Below are positions 38,939 to 47,550 of a stretch of DNA of 64,000 nt, in pieces. Position numbers and translations under genes: made by a program. The notes beneath the pieces are model-generated. The model was not told the DNA's origin and made no database searches. It saw nothing but the letters and a program-made list of their open reading frames with translations. Source of the stretch: Variovorax paradoxus. GTDB lineage: Bacteria; Pseudomonadota; Gammaproteobacteria; Burkholderiales; Burkholderiaceae_C. How positions within the stretch are numbered: position 1 is the stretch's first letter; each line of letters opens with the position of its first letter. The stretch spans positions 5,504,501 to 5,568,500 of the forward strand of contig NZ_LR743507.1 in the NCBI RefSeq assembly GCF_902712855.1. Reading direction: 5' to 3'.

Positions 38939-40137
38939 GGCGCCACTCCGCGGACCTTCAGCGTCTCGTGCATCGCGAGCACACCGGCGCCGACCAGGCC
39001 GCCCTGCATGCCCAGCGGCGTGTACTGGATCTCGAGGTGCCGCGTGGACAGCGCGAGCGAGCGCTGGTAGACGCTCTGGCGCACGGCCGCGAGAAACAGC
39101 GGGCCGATGCGCGTGATGCCGCCGCCGATGAACACGTGCGACGGATTGAAGAAGTTGACGACCGACGCGAGCATCTGCCCGATCAGGCTGCCGGCGCGCT
39201 GGATGATGCCGTTGGCCGCAGTGTCACCGCCGCGGCTGGCCTGGCCCACGTCGATGGCGTCGATGCGCCCATGCACGCGCAGGCATTCGGCCAGCGCGGC
39301 GCTCTCGCCGGCTTCGGCCGCCTGCACTGCCATGCGCGTGATGGCCGGACCCGCCGCCATCGCCTCGACGCAACCGAGGTTGCCGCAATGGCAGCGCGGG
39401 CCCTCCTGGTCGACGCAGATGTGGCCCACGTCCCCGGCCGAGCCTGCCGCACCGCGGTAGACCTCGCCGTGGCAGACGATGCCGCAGCCGATGCCGGTGC
39501 CGATCTTGATGACGAGGAAATTGGTCAGCGAGCGCTTGAGACGCCAGAGTTCGCCGAGCGCCATCAGGTTCACGTCGTTGTCGACGAACACTGGCGCGCT
39601 GTAGTCCTCGCGCAGGTAGTCGCGGATCGAGAAGCTGTCCCAGGCAGGCATCAGCGGCGGATTGACGAGCTGGCCGATCTCGAAATTCACCGGGCCCGGC
39701 ACGCCGATGCCGATGCCGAGCACGTCCTTGGCTCCAGCGCCGCAGCGCGCCAGCAGTTCGCGCATGAGGCTGCGCACACGCGCCAGCACCACGGCCGGAC
39801 CTTCGCGCACGTCGGCGGATTCATCATGCTGCGCGAGCACCGTGAGGTCGGGGCGCAGCACCGCCACGTCCAGGCTGGTGGCGCCTATGTCGATGCCCAC
39901 GAGCACGCCGAGCCCGGCATGCAGCTGGAGGTTCTCGGCGCGACGACCGCCCGAGGAGCGCTGCAGGCCGGCTTCGGCCAGAAGGCCCTGCTCGACAAGG
40001 CCGGCAATCAACCCGTTGGCCTTGCTCTTGGAGAAGCCGAGCTGCTCGGCCATGGCATGGCGCGAACCGCCGGCCGACCAGAAGGTCGTCTCCAGCAGCC
40101 GCATCTCATCGGCGGTGATGCCACTCCAACGTGCCAC
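38935..40137 (-). CDS. ROK family transcriptional regulator
   Basis: 400 residues. A winged-helix N-terminus (MAEQLGFSKSKANGLIAGLV, residues 29-48) precedes the ROK sugar-kinase-like fold with VGIDIGATSLDVAVL, FVDNDVNLMALGELW and the ROK zinc motif HICVDQEGPRCHCGNLGCVE (CxCGxxGCxE). The phosphate-binding DIGATS is retained, so it may bind phosphorylated or free sugar. As the first gene of the sugar ABC operon it is the probable repressor of its own operon; a perfect inverted repeat lies 72 bp upstream. Confidence 0.93.
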   Translation of the reverse strand: MARWSGITADEMRLLETTFWSAGGSRHAMAEQLGFSKSKANGLIAGLVEQGLLAEAGLQRSSGGRRAENLQLHAGLGVLVGIDIGATSLDVAVLRPDLTVLAQHDESADVREGPAVVLARVRSLMRELLARCGAGAKDVLGIGIGVPGPVNFEIGQLVNPPLMPAWDSFSIRDYLREDYSAPVFVDNDVNLMALGELWRLKRSLTNFLVIKIGTGIGCGIVCHGEVYRGAAGSAGDVGHICVDQEGPRCHCGNLGCVEAMAAGPAITRMAVQAAEAGESAALAECLRVHGRIDAIDVGQASRGGDTAANGIIQRAGSLIGQMLASVVNFFNPSHVFIGGGITRIGPLFLAAVRQSVYQRSLALSTRHLEIQYTPLGMQGGLVGAGVLAMHETLKVRGVAP

Positions 40138-40208
40138 GCGTCTCGTCTCCAGTGTTCTTGTCTTTGCCGCCCCTGGGTTCGGGCGAAGCCGAATACTAGG
40201 CGGAGGTC

Positions 40209-40228
40209 TTCAGCCGGACAAGGCTGAA
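40209..40228. promoter_or_regulatory. Candidate ROK operator
   Basis: TTCAGCC-GGACAA-GGCTGAA, perfect 7-bp arms with a 6-bp centre, 72 bp upstream of the ROK start. A minus-strand TTGACC (40249-40244) suits a -35 box, which would place the -10 within the palindrome, as expected for repression. Confidence 0.6.
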
Positions 40229-40280
40229 CTTCGACCATATTCAGGTCAAACCAGCATCGGGCTGCACAGCGTCCAGACGC

Positions 40281-40304
40281 AAAAAAGCCGCCCGAGGGCG
40301 GCTT
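40281..40304 (-). terminator. Terminator of the ATP synthase operon
   Basis: On the minus strand, AAGCCGCCC and GGGCGGCTT form a stem followed by T6, 26 bp after the atpC stop. Confidence 0.9.
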
Positions 40305-40329
40305 GCTGTCGAGGCAACCGGAGACCCGA

Positions 40330-40749
40330 TTACTTCTTCTGACGGTACTTGCGCAGCGCGGCGATCTGGGCGGCCATCACGGCCAGCTCGGATTGCGCCA
40401 TCGCGATGTCGATGTCGCTCTTCGCGTTCTTCAGCGCTTCCTCGGCAGCGGCCTTGGCCTTGTTTGCCTTCTCGTCGTCGAGGTCCTTGCCGCGGATGGC
40501 GGTGTCGGACAGCACGGTGACGGCGTTCGGCTGCACTTCGAGAATGCCGCCGGCGACGAAGACGAATTCCTCGTTGCCGTCGGCCGTTTCGATGCGCACG
40601 GCGCCGGGGCGGATGCGCGTGATCAGCGGGGTGTGGCGCGGATAGATGCCGAGCTCACCGGCTTCACCGGGCAGCGCGACGAACCTGGCTTCGCCCGAGA
40701 AGATCGACTCTTCCGCGCTGACCACGTCCACATGAATGGTGCCTGCCAT
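40330..40749 (-). CDS. atpC: F1 ATP synthase epsilon subunit
   Basis: 139 residues. N-terminal beta-sandwich (IHVDVVSAEESIFSGEARFV, GELGIYPRHTPLITRIRPGA) and a C-terminal helical hairpin rich in Ala/Lys/Glu (KAAAEEALKNAKSDIDIAMA). It forms part of the central stalk and can inhibit ATP hydrolysis. Last gene of the operon, 12 bp after atpD. Confidence 0.97.
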   Translation of the reverse strand: MAGTIHVDVVSAEESIFSGEARFVALPGEAGELGIYPRHTPLITRIRPGAVRIETADGNEEFVFVAGGILEVQPNAVTVLSDTAIRGKDLDDEKANKAKAAAEEALKNAKSDIDIAMAQSELAVMAAQIAALRKYRQKK

Positions 40750-40761
40750 GGTGATTCCTTC

Positions 40762-42162
40762 TTAAGCGACCTTCTTGGCCTTTTCGAACGCTTCGTCGAT
40801 CGAACCGACCATGTAGAACGCTTGTTCCGGCAGGTGGTCGGCTTCGCCGTTGACGATCATCTTGAAGCCGCGGATGGTTTCGGCCAGCGGCACGTACTTG
40901 CCCGGCGAGCCCGTGAACACTTCAGCGACGTGGAACGGCTGCGACAGGAAACGCTGGATCTTGCGGGCGCGGGCCACGGCCAGCTTGTCGTCCGGAGCCA
41001 GTTCGTCCATGCCCAGAATGGCGATGATGTCGCGCAGTTCCTTGTAGCGCTGCAGCGTGCCTTGCACGGCGCGGGCCACGTTGTAGTGCTCTTCGCCGAC
41101 CACGTTCGGGTCGAGCTGGCGCGAGGTCGAGTCCAGCGGGTCCACGGCGGGGTAGATGCCCAGCGAGGCGATGTCACGCGACAGCACCACGGTGGAGTCC
41201 AAGTGGGCGAAGGTCGTTGCGGGCGACGGGTCGGTCAAGTCGTCGGCAGGGACGTACACGGCCTGGATCGAGGTGATCGAGCCGACCTTGGTCGACGTAA
41301 TGCGCTCTTGCAGACGGCCCATTTCTTCTGCCAGCGTCGGCTGGTAGCCCACGGCCGAAGGCATGCGGCCCAGCAGAGCCGACACTTCGGTACCGGCCAG
41401 CGTGTAGCGGTAGATGTTGTCCACGAAGAACAGAACGTCACGGCCTTCGTCGCGGAACGACTCGGCGATGGTCAGGCCGGTCAGCGCCACGCGCAGACGA
41501 TTGCCCGGGGGTTCGTTCATCTGGCCGTAGACCATGGCCACCTTCGAGTCCTCGAGCTTCTCGAGGTTCACGACGCCGGAGTCGGCCATTTCGTGATAGA
41601 AGTCGTTGCCTTCGCGGGTACGTTCACCCACACCGGCGAACACCGACAGACCCGAGTGAGCCTTGGCGATGTTGTTGATGAGTTCCATCATGTTCACGGT
41701 CTTGCCCACGCCGGCGCCACCGAACAGGCCCACTTTGCCGCCCTTGGCGAACGGGCACACCAGGTCGATCACCTTGATGCCGGTTTCCAGCAGGTCTTGC
41801 GACGGCGAGAGTTCGTCGTACGCGGGAGCCTTGCGGTGGATCGAAGCGGTGAGTTCCTGACCGACAGGACCGCGTTCGTCGATGGGCGAACCCAGCACGT
41901 CCATGATCCGGCCGAGCGTGGCCTTGCCCACGGGCACCGTGATGGGGGCACCGGTGTTCGTCACGACCAGGCCGCGGCGCAGGCCGTCGGACGAGCCCAG
42001 AGCAATCGTGCGCACCACGCCGTCGCCGAGCTGTTGCTGGACTTCGAGAGTCAGCGCGCTGCCTTCGAATTTCAAGGCGTCGTACACCTTGGGCATCTGG
42101 TCACGCGGGAACTCCACGTCGACCACGGCGCCGATACATTGGACAATTTTTCCTTCAGCCAT
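40762..42162 (-). CDS. atpD: F1 ATP synthase beta subunit
   Basis: 466 residues, normal length. P-loop GGAGVGKTVNMMELI (about residues 149-163), catalytic GVGERTREGNDFYHEM with the general-base Glu, VLFFVDNIYRYTLAG, and the DELSEED-like lever at about residue 380 (DELAPDDK). It holds the catalytic nucleotide sites. In transcription it follows an unusual lipoprotein gene, with a 122-bp gap that carries a long hairpin. Confidence 0.98.
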   Translation of the reverse strand: MAEGKIVQCIGAVVDVEFPRDQMPKVYDALKFEGSALTLEVQQQLGDGVVRTIALGSSDGLRRGLVVTNTGAPITVPVGKATLGRIMDVLGSPIDERGPVGQELTASIHRKAPAYDELSPSQDLLETGIKVIDLVCPFAKGGKVGLFGGAGVGKTVNMMELINNIAKAHSGLSVFAGVGERTREGNDFYHEMADSGVVNLEKLEDSKVAMVYGQMNEPPGNRLRVALTGLTIAESFRDEGRDVLFFVDNIYRYTLAGTEVSALLGRMPSAVGYQPTLAEEMGRLQERITSTKVGSITSIQAVYVPADDLTDPSPATTFAHLDSTVVLSRDIASLGIYPAVDPLDSTSRQLDPNVVGEEHYNVARAVQGTLQRYKELRDIIAILGMDELAPDDKLAVARARKIQRFLSQPFHVAEVFTGSPGKYVPLAETIRGFKMIVNGEADHLPEQAFYMVGSIDEAFEKAKKVA

Positions 42163-42203
42163 GGCGTTTCCTTCTGGATGGATCTCAATAAATTTGCGAC
42201 AGG

Positions 42204-42250
42204 TTCTTGCAGAAGCGTCCTGGTGCCAAAACGGGCCGCTTTTGCAAGAA
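42204..42250 (-). other. Long hairpin between the lipoprotein gene and atpD
   Basis: TTCTTGCAAAAGCG and CGCTTCTGCAAGAA pair over 13 of 14 positions around a 19-nt loop, in the leader about 40 bp ahead of atpD. No T tract follows directly, so it looks more like an RNA-stability or processing element than a terminator. Confidence 0.65.
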
Positions 42251-42284
42251 TGCCGGACGGGCCGGCACCCTTGAATCGTTCAGA

Positions 42285-42668
42285 TCAGCACTTCATGGCC
42301 GTGGCTTGCGCGGCGAAGGCGTCCGAGGCGGCCTTGCAGGCCTGACCCAGCGCAGCCTTGTCGGCACCCATCGAAGCCCAGGTGGCCTTCGTCTGGTCGA
42401 GGCTCGACTTCATCGCATCGGCTGCGGCACCGCTCTGTGCGGACACGCACGCCTGGACCTTGGCCAGGTAGTCGTTGCATTCCTGCGGCAGGTCGGCGGC
42501 CGAGGCCGTCGGGGCTGCGGCGGGTGCCGCCGGCGCTGCTGCGGGAGCAGGAGCGGGTGCCGGAGCCGGTGCAGCGGCGGGGGCCGGTGCGGGCGCAGGC
42601 GCCTCTTCCTTCTTGGAGCAGGCAGTCAGAGCAGCAGCAATCGCCACCAGAGCAAGAATCTTCTTCAT
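42285..42668 (-). CDS. Small Ala/Pro-rich lipoprotein inside the atp operon
   Basis: 127 residues. Signal peptide with lipobox ALTACS (residues 13-18), then a 40-residue Ala/Pro low-complexity linker and a compact domain with four cysteines (PQECNDYLAKVQACVSAQSG and GQACKAASDAF...MKC). It resembles DUF5339-type periplasmic lipoproteins, function unknown. The gene sits between atpG and atpD on the operon strand, where no such gene occurs in the standard order atpIBEFHAGDC. Hairpins flank it on both sides. It could be a moderately recent insertion kept because the operon is strongly expressed. Confidence 0.88.
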   Translation of the reverse strand: MKKILALVAIAAALTACSKKEEAPAPAPAPAAAPAPAPAPAPAAAPAAPAAAPTASAADLPQECNDYLAKVQACVSAQSGAAADAMKSSLDQTKATWASMGADKAALGQACKAASDAFAAQATAMKC

Positions 42669-42704
42669 TTTGCGCAGAGTCCCCTAAAAAAAGGCCTTGG
42701 GTTA

Positions 42705-42727
42705 CCGGGCGCGCATCGCGCACCCGG
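42705..42727 (-). other. Hairpin between atpG and the lipoprotein gene (possible attenuator)
   Basis: CCGGGTGCGC and GCGCGCCCGG form a nearly perfect stem with a 3-nt loop 31 bp after atpG. On the minus strand a T7 run (about 42692-42686) follows at 13 bp, too far for a classic terminator, so partial termination or processing is the more likely role. Confidence 0.6.
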
Positions 42728-42757
42728 TCAGCAATGCGGCCTGTTGCACTGCCTCGA

Positions 42758-43633
42758 TCAAACGCCTGCGGCAGCGGCCGCGCCGGACACGATTTCCGAC
42801 AGTTCCTTGGTGATGCCGGCCTGGCGGGTCTTGTTGTAGACCAGCTTCAATTCGCTGATCACATTACCCGCGTTGTCGGTCGCAGCCTTCATCGCCACCA
42901 TGCGCGCCGAATGCTCGGACGCCATGTTTTCGGCCACGGCCTGGTACACCAGCGATTCCACGTAGCGCACCAGCAGTTCGTCGATCACGCTCTGAGCATC
43001 GGGTTCGTAGATGTAGTCCCACGAATGATGTCCCGACTCGGTCTGCAGCGTCTCGGCCTTCAGCGGCAGCAGCTGCTCGACCATCGGCTCTTGCTTGATG
43101 GTGTTGATGAACTTCGTGTAGCACAGGTACACCGCCGACAGCTTGCCTTCGGCATAGGCGTCCAGCAGCGTCTTGACGGGCCCGATGAGCTTGTCGAGAT
43201 GCGGCGTGTCGCCCAGCTGCGTCACATGGGCCACCACGCGGGCGCCGATGCGATTCAGGAAACCCAGACCCTTGCTGCCGATGGCGACGGACTCGATCGC
43301 GTTGCCCGCTGCCTGCGCTTCGCGCAGCTTGGCCGTCACGGCACGCAGCAGGTTCGTGTTCAAGCCGCCGCACAGGCCCTTGTCGCTGGTCACGATGATG
43401 AAACCGACGCCCTTGGCTTCGGTCGTCTTCATGAATGCGTGGGTGTACTCCGGGTTCGCCTTGCCAAGGTTGGCAGCGATGTTGCGGATTTTTTCGCTGT
43501 AGGGGCGAGCGGCGCGCATGCGTTCCTGCGCCTTGCGCATCTTGGAAACCGAGACCATTTCCATGGCCTTGGTGATCTTCTTGGTGTTTTCCACCGATTT
43601 GATCTTGCCGCGGATTTCCTTACCAGCTGCCAT
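42758..43633 (-). CDS. atpG: F1 ATP synthase gamma subunit
   Basis: 291 residues. Opens AAGKEIRGKIKSVENTKKIT, the conserved first helix of the rotor shaft, and ends with SARMVAMKAATDNAGNVISE and LVYNKTRQAGITKELSEIV. The two long terminal helices make the rotating coiled coil inside the alpha/beta ring. It lies 33 bp downstream of atpA. Confidence 0.98.
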   Translation of the reverse strand: MAAGKEIRGKIKSVENTKKITKAMEMVSVSKMRKAQERMRAARPYSEKIRNIAANLGKANPEYTHAFMKTTEAKGVGFIIVTSDKGLCGGLNTNLLRAVTAKLREAQAAGNAIESVAIGSKGLGFLNRIGARVVAHVTQLGDTPHLDKLIGPVKTLLDAYAEGKLSAVYLCYTKFINTIKQEPMVEQLLPLKAETLQTESGHHSWDYIYEPDAQSVIDELLVRYVESLVYQAVAENMASEHSARMVAMKAATDNAGNVISELKLVYNKTRQAGITKELSEIVSGAAAAAGV

Positions 43634-43666
43634 GAGAGCTCCTTCTTGCGTCGGTCAAGGCGTCGA

Positions 43667-45220
43667 TCAGGCGAACGACTTCTTGAACGCGGTGACGGCG
43701 GCCAGCAATTCGGCTTCCGATTCCTTGTCGAGCGCCTTCGCCTTCTCGATCTTGTCGAGCAGGGCAGCGTGGCTGGACTTCAGGAACTGATGCAGGCCAT
43801 GTTCGAACGGCAGCACCTTCTTGATCTCGAGGTCGTCCATGAAGCCCTTGTTCACAGCGAACAGCGAGGCGCCCATCAGCGAGATCGGCAGCGGGCTGTA
43901 CTGGGGCTGCTTCAGCAGTTCGGTCACGCGTGCACCGCGGTCGAGCTGCTTGCGGGTGGCTTCGTCGAGGTCGGAAGCGAACTGCGCGAACGCAGCCAGT
44001 TCACGGTACTGCGCCAGGTCGGTACGGATACCGCCGGACAGGCCCTTGATGATCTTCGTCTGAGCCGACGAACCCACGCGCGACACCGAGATACCGGCGT
44101 TGATGGCGGGGCGGATACCGGCGTTGAACAGGTTGGTTTCCAGGAAGATCTGGCCGTCGGTGATCGAGATCACGTTGGTCGGGACGAAGGCGGAAACGTC
44201 ACCGGCTTGCGTTTCGATGATCGGCAGTGCGGTCAGCGAACCGGTCTTGCCCTTGACTTCACCCTTGGTGAAGGCTTCGACGTAGTCGGCGTTCACGCGG
44301 GCTGCGCGTTCGAGCAGGCGGCTGTGAAGATAGAACACGTCGCCGGGATAGGCTTCGCGGCCCGGCGGGCGGCGCAGCAGCAGCGAGACCTGGCGGTAGG
44401 CCACGGCTTGCTTGGACAGGTCGTCATAGACGATCAGCGCGTCTTCGCCGCGGTCGCGGAAGTACTCGCCCATCGTGCAGCCCGAGTAGGCCGACACGTA
44501 CTGCATGGCGGCCGATTCCGAAGCGGAGGCTGCCACCACGATCGTGTAGTCCATGGCACCGGCTTGTTCCAGCGCGCGCACCACGTTCTTGATCGACGAA
44601 GCCTTCTGGCCAATGGCGACGTAGATACACGTCACGCCTTGGCCCTTCTGGTTGATGATCGCGTCGATCGCCACGGCGGTCTTGCCGGTCTGGCGGTCAC
44701 CGATGATCAGCTCGCGCTGGCCACGGCCGATCGGCACCATCGAGTCGATGGACTTCAGGCCGGTCTGCATCGGCTGGTCGACGGACTTCCGTGCGATCAC
44801 GCCGGGTGCAACCTTCTCGATCACGTCGGTCAGCTTGGCATTGATCGGACCCTTGCCGTCGATCGGCTGGCCCAGGGCGTTCACCACGCGGCCCACGAGT
44901 TCGGGGCCGACCGGCACTTCCAGGATGCGGCCCGTGCACTTGACGGTGTCGCCTTCGGAGATGTGTTCGTATTCGCCCAGAATCACGGCGCCGACCGAAT
45001 CGCGCTCGAGGTTCAGGGCGAGGCCGAACGACGGCGTGCCGTCGGCGCTCGGCGGGAACTCGAGCATTTCGCCCTGCATCGCGTCCGACAGGCCGTGCAC
45101 GCGCACGATGCCGTCGGTCACCGACACCACGGTGCCTTCGTTGCGGATGTTGGCGCTGACCCCGAGGCCCTCGATGCGGCTCTTGATCAGTTCGGAAATT
45201 TCTGCGGGATTGAGTTGCAT
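43667..45220 (-). CDS. atpA: F1 ATP synthase alpha subunit
   Basis: 517 residues. Walker A GDRQTGKTAVAIDAIINQKG (about residues 169-188), then CIYVAIGQKASS, AYSGCTMGEYFRDRGEDALI and YDDLSKQAVAYRQVSLLLRR with the catalytically important Arg in the SRVGSSAQTKIIKGLSG region. It alternates with beta in F1 and carries non-catalytic nucleotide sites. In order after atpH, 38 bp apart. Confidence 0.98.
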   Translation of the reverse strand: MQLNPAEISELIKSRIEGLGVSANIRNEGTVVSVTDGIVRVHGLSDAMQGEMLEFPPSADGTPSFGLALNLERDSVGAVILGEYEHISEGDTVKCTGRILEVPVGPELVGRVVNALGQPIDGKGPINAKLTDVIEKVAPGVIARKSVDQPMQTGLKSIDSMVPIGRGQRELIIGDRQTGKTAVAIDAIINQKGQGVTCIYVAIGQKASSIKNVVRALEQAGAMDYTIVVAASASESAAMQYVSAYSGCTMGEYFRDRGEDALIVYDDLSKQAVAYRQVSLLLRRPPGREAYPGDVFYLHSRLLERAARVNADYVEAFTKGEVKGKTGSLTALPIIETQAGDVSAFVPTNVISITDGQIFLETNLFNAGIRPAINAGISVSRVGSSAQTKIIKGLSGGIRTDLAQYRELAAFAQFASDLDEATRKQLDRGARVTELLKQPQYSPLPISLMGASLFAVNKGFMDDLEIKKVLPFEHGLHQFLKSSHAALLDKIEKAKALDKESEAELLAAVTAFKKSFA

Positions 45221-45258
45221 GACTCTTTCCTTCTTTCTTTGTAAGGGGCTGGGAACCG

Positions 45259-45789
45259 TCAGGCCGCCAGCGCAACTTTCATTTGTTCAAGGCGCGCTTT
45301 GACGGAGGTGTCGAGCACCTCGTCGCCGACCACCACACGAATGCCGCCGATCAGTTCGGGTTCTTGCTGAACCGTGACCTGGAGCTTGCGACCGAAACGC
45401 TTTTCGAGCGCAGCCGACACACCGGCCAGGGCCGCGGCGTCGATCGGGAAGGCGCTGTAGACAACGGCGTCGGACGAGCCGCTCTTCGCGTTGGCCAGTG
45501 TCCGGAACTGCTTCGCAATTTCCGGCAGCACCGAAAAACGCCCGTTCTCGATGAGCGCAGCCAGGAAGTTCTGGGCAGGAGCGGCCAGCGGTGCACCGAA
45601 TGCACCAGCAACCACGCCGATCACCTGCTCGGCCGTGGCCTTGGGGTTGTCGGCGAATTGCTGGAGTTCCGGATTGGCCGCGATGACGGCCATCTTTTCG
45701 AGCCATGCGCTGGTGCCGGCGACGTCGGACGACGAAGCCTTGAAGAGCGCCTCGGCGTAGGGGCGTGCAATGGTGGCGAGTTCTGCCAT
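45259..45789 (-). CDS. atpH: ATP synthase delta subunit
   Basis: 176 residues. ARPYAEALFKAS near the start and PELIGGIRVVVGDEVLDTSV near the end are the family ends. It links F1 to the peripheral stalk. Nine bases after atpF. Confidence 0.97.
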   Translation of the reverse strand: MAELATIARPYAEALFKASSSDVAGTSAWLEKMAVIAANPELQQFADNPKATAEQVIGVVAGAFGAPLAAPAQNFLAALIENGRFSVLPEIAKQFRTLANAKSGSSDAVVYSAFPIDAAALAGVSAALEKRFGRKLQVTVQQEPELIGGIRVVVGDEVLDTSVKARLEQMKVALAA

Positions 45790-45797
45790 GGCTTCTA

Positions 45798-46268
45798 TCA
45801 GAGTTCGGTCTGCAGACGGGCGAGCAAATCGGCGTGAACGCCCGCATTCACTTCCTTGCGCAGAATCTGCTCTGCGCCCTTGACGGCCAGCGCGGCAACC
45901 TGCTCGCGCAGGGCTTCGCGGGCCTTCAGTGCCTGCTGCTCGGCTTCGGCGCGTGCGGCTGCAACGATCTTGTTGCCTTCCTCGGTCGCGCGGGCCTTGG
46001 CCTCTTCAACGATGGCCTGGGCGCGACGTTCGGCGTCAGCAAGACGTTGTGCGGACTCGTTGCGCGCCTGGCCCAGCTCAGCTTCCACGCGCTTGTTGGC
46101 GGCGGTCAGCTCGGACTTGGCCTTGTCGGCGGCAGCGAGGCCTTCGGCGATCTTCGCAGCGCGGTCATCCAGCGCTTTCGCGATCGGCGGCCACACGTAC
46201 TTCATCGTGAACCCGACCAGGATCAGGAACACGATCATCTGAACGATCAGGGTACCGGTAATGCTCAC
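45798..46268 (-). CDS. atpF: ATP synthase F0 subunit b
   Basis: 156 residues. One N-terminal membrane helix (GTLIVQMIVFLILVGFTMKY) followed by a long, charged coiled coil (KALDDRAAKIAEGLAAADKA onward) that dimerises as the peripheral stalk. The start MSITGTLIVQ is typical of betaproteobacterial b subunits. Confidence 0.97.
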   Translation of the reverse strand: MSITGTLIVQMIVFLILVGFTMKYVWPPIAKALDDRAAKIAEGLAAADKAKSELTAANKRVEAELGQARNESAQRLADAERRAQAIVEEAKARATEEGNKIVAAARAEAEQQALKAREALREQVAALAVKGAEQILRKEVNAGVHADLLARLQTEL

Positions 46269-46352
46269 TTTTCACCCTCTCTATGGGATTGAATCGAAGC
46301 CATTCGCTAGCAAAGGACTAGAGAACGACGACGCAGGTCCGACGAGAAAGAC

Positions 46353-46616
46353 TTACTTCGGCAGGTTGGCGATTTGCGACAGGAACGGGTTGGCCGTTGC
46401 GAACCACAGGGCGATACCGGTACCGATAATGAAAGCAGCGTCGATCAGACCGGCCAGCAGGAACATCTTGGTTTGAAGTTCGCCCATGAGTTCAGGCTGA
46501 CGTGCGGCCGACTCGAGGTACTTGCTGCCCATGATGCCGATGCCGATACATGCGCCCACAGCGCCCAGACCGATGATCAGGCCGGCGGCCAGTGCAACAA
46601 AGCTAATAACTTCCAT
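46353..46616 (-). CDS. atpE: ATP synthase F0 subunit c
   Basis: 87 residues, two membrane helices joined by the polar ARQPE loop (residues 38-42). Helix 2 contains the ion-carrying carboxylate in LLAGLIDAAFIIGTGIAL (Asp59), and no Na+-type ligands are seen, so it should be proton-coupled. GLGAVGACIGIGIMG gives the Gly-rich first helix. Confidence 0.98.
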   Translation of the reverse strand: MEVISFVALAAGLIIGLGAVGACIGIGIMGSKYLESAARQPELMGELQTKMFLLAGLIDAAFIIGTGIALWFATANPFLSQIANLPK

Positions 46617-46676
46617 GATGACTCCTAGAGGACTTTGGTTGAAGAGAAAACAAAAAACAGAAACGAAAACTGATGA

Positions 46677-47546
46677 TCAGTGGTGATCGTGGGCCTGACC
46701 GATGTAGACCAGCGTCAGCATCATGAACACGAAGGCTTGCAACGTGATGATCAGGATGTGGAAGATGGCCCAGGCCGTGCCCGCGATGATGTGGCCGATG
46801 GCCAGGCCGATGCCGGTGGCCGACACGGACCAGGCACCGCCCATCAAGGCGATCAGCAGGAAGATCAGCTCACCGGCGTACATGTTGCCGAACAACCGCA
46901 TGCCGTGGGAGACCGTCTTGGCGACGAACTCGATCATCTGCATGGCGAAGTTGAAGGGGTACAGCGCCCAGTGGTTGCCGAAGGGTGCGGTGAACAGCTC
47001 GTGAACCCAGCCGCCGGCACCCTTGATCTTGATGTTGTAGTAAATGCAGATCAGCAGCACGGCCACCGACATGCCCATGGTCACCGACAGGTCGGCGGTC
47101 GGCACGACGCGCAGGTAGGCGTGATGCGGGTCTTCGCCGGCGATGCCGAAGATCTTGGCCCAGATCGCCGGGAACAAATCGACCGGGAACAAGTCCATTG
47201 CGTTGAGCAGGAAGATCCACACGAAGATCGTCAGTGCCAGCGGCGCAACGAACTTGCGGCTCGTGGCGTTGTGGACGATGCCCTTGGCTTGCTGGTCGAC
47301 CATTTCGACGAGCAGCTCGACAGCCGCTTGAAAACGACCAGGAACGCCCGAAGTAGCCTTGCGGGCAGCAAGCCACAACAGCCAGCACCCCAGGATGCCG
47401 AGCAGAATCGAGAAGAACAGCGAGTCGAAATTGAAAACCGTCAGGTCCGCAACACCCCCAGGCTTGGAGCTTTGCAGGTGCGTCAAGTGGTGAACGATGT
47501 ATTCACCCGCGGTCTGACCATGTTCCGCAGCGTTTTCAGCAGCCAT
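46677..47546 (-). CDS. atpB: ATP synthase F0 subunit a
   Basis: 289 residues. The essential Arg is in VSHGMRLFGNMYAGELIFLL, and GIGLAIGHIIAGTAWAIFHI and LITLQAFVFMMLTLVYIGQA are the C-terminal half-channel helices. Together with the c ring it forms the proton path. Starts 5 bp after atpI. Confidence 0.98.
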   Translation of the reverse strand: MAAENAAEHGQTAGEYIVHHLTHLQSSKPGGVADLTVFNFDSLFFSILLGILGCWLLWLAARKATSGVPGRFQAAVELLVEMVDQQAKGIVHNATSRKFVAPLALTIFVWIFLLNAMDLFPVDLFPAIWAKIFGIAGEDPHHAYLRVVPTADLSVTMGMSVAVLLICIYYNIKIKGAGGWVHELFTAPFGNHWALYPFNFAMQMIEFVAKTVSHGMRLFGNMYAGELIFLLIALMGGAWSVSATGIGLAIGHIIAGTAWAIFHILIITLQAFVFMMLTLVYIGQAHDHH

Positions 47547-47550
47547 TCCG

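Noticed and set aside
40303..45244. Two long plus-strand frames over atpC-atpD and atpG-atpA
   Set aside because: Antisense shadows of ATP synthase genes; low-complexity His/Gln/Arg composition.
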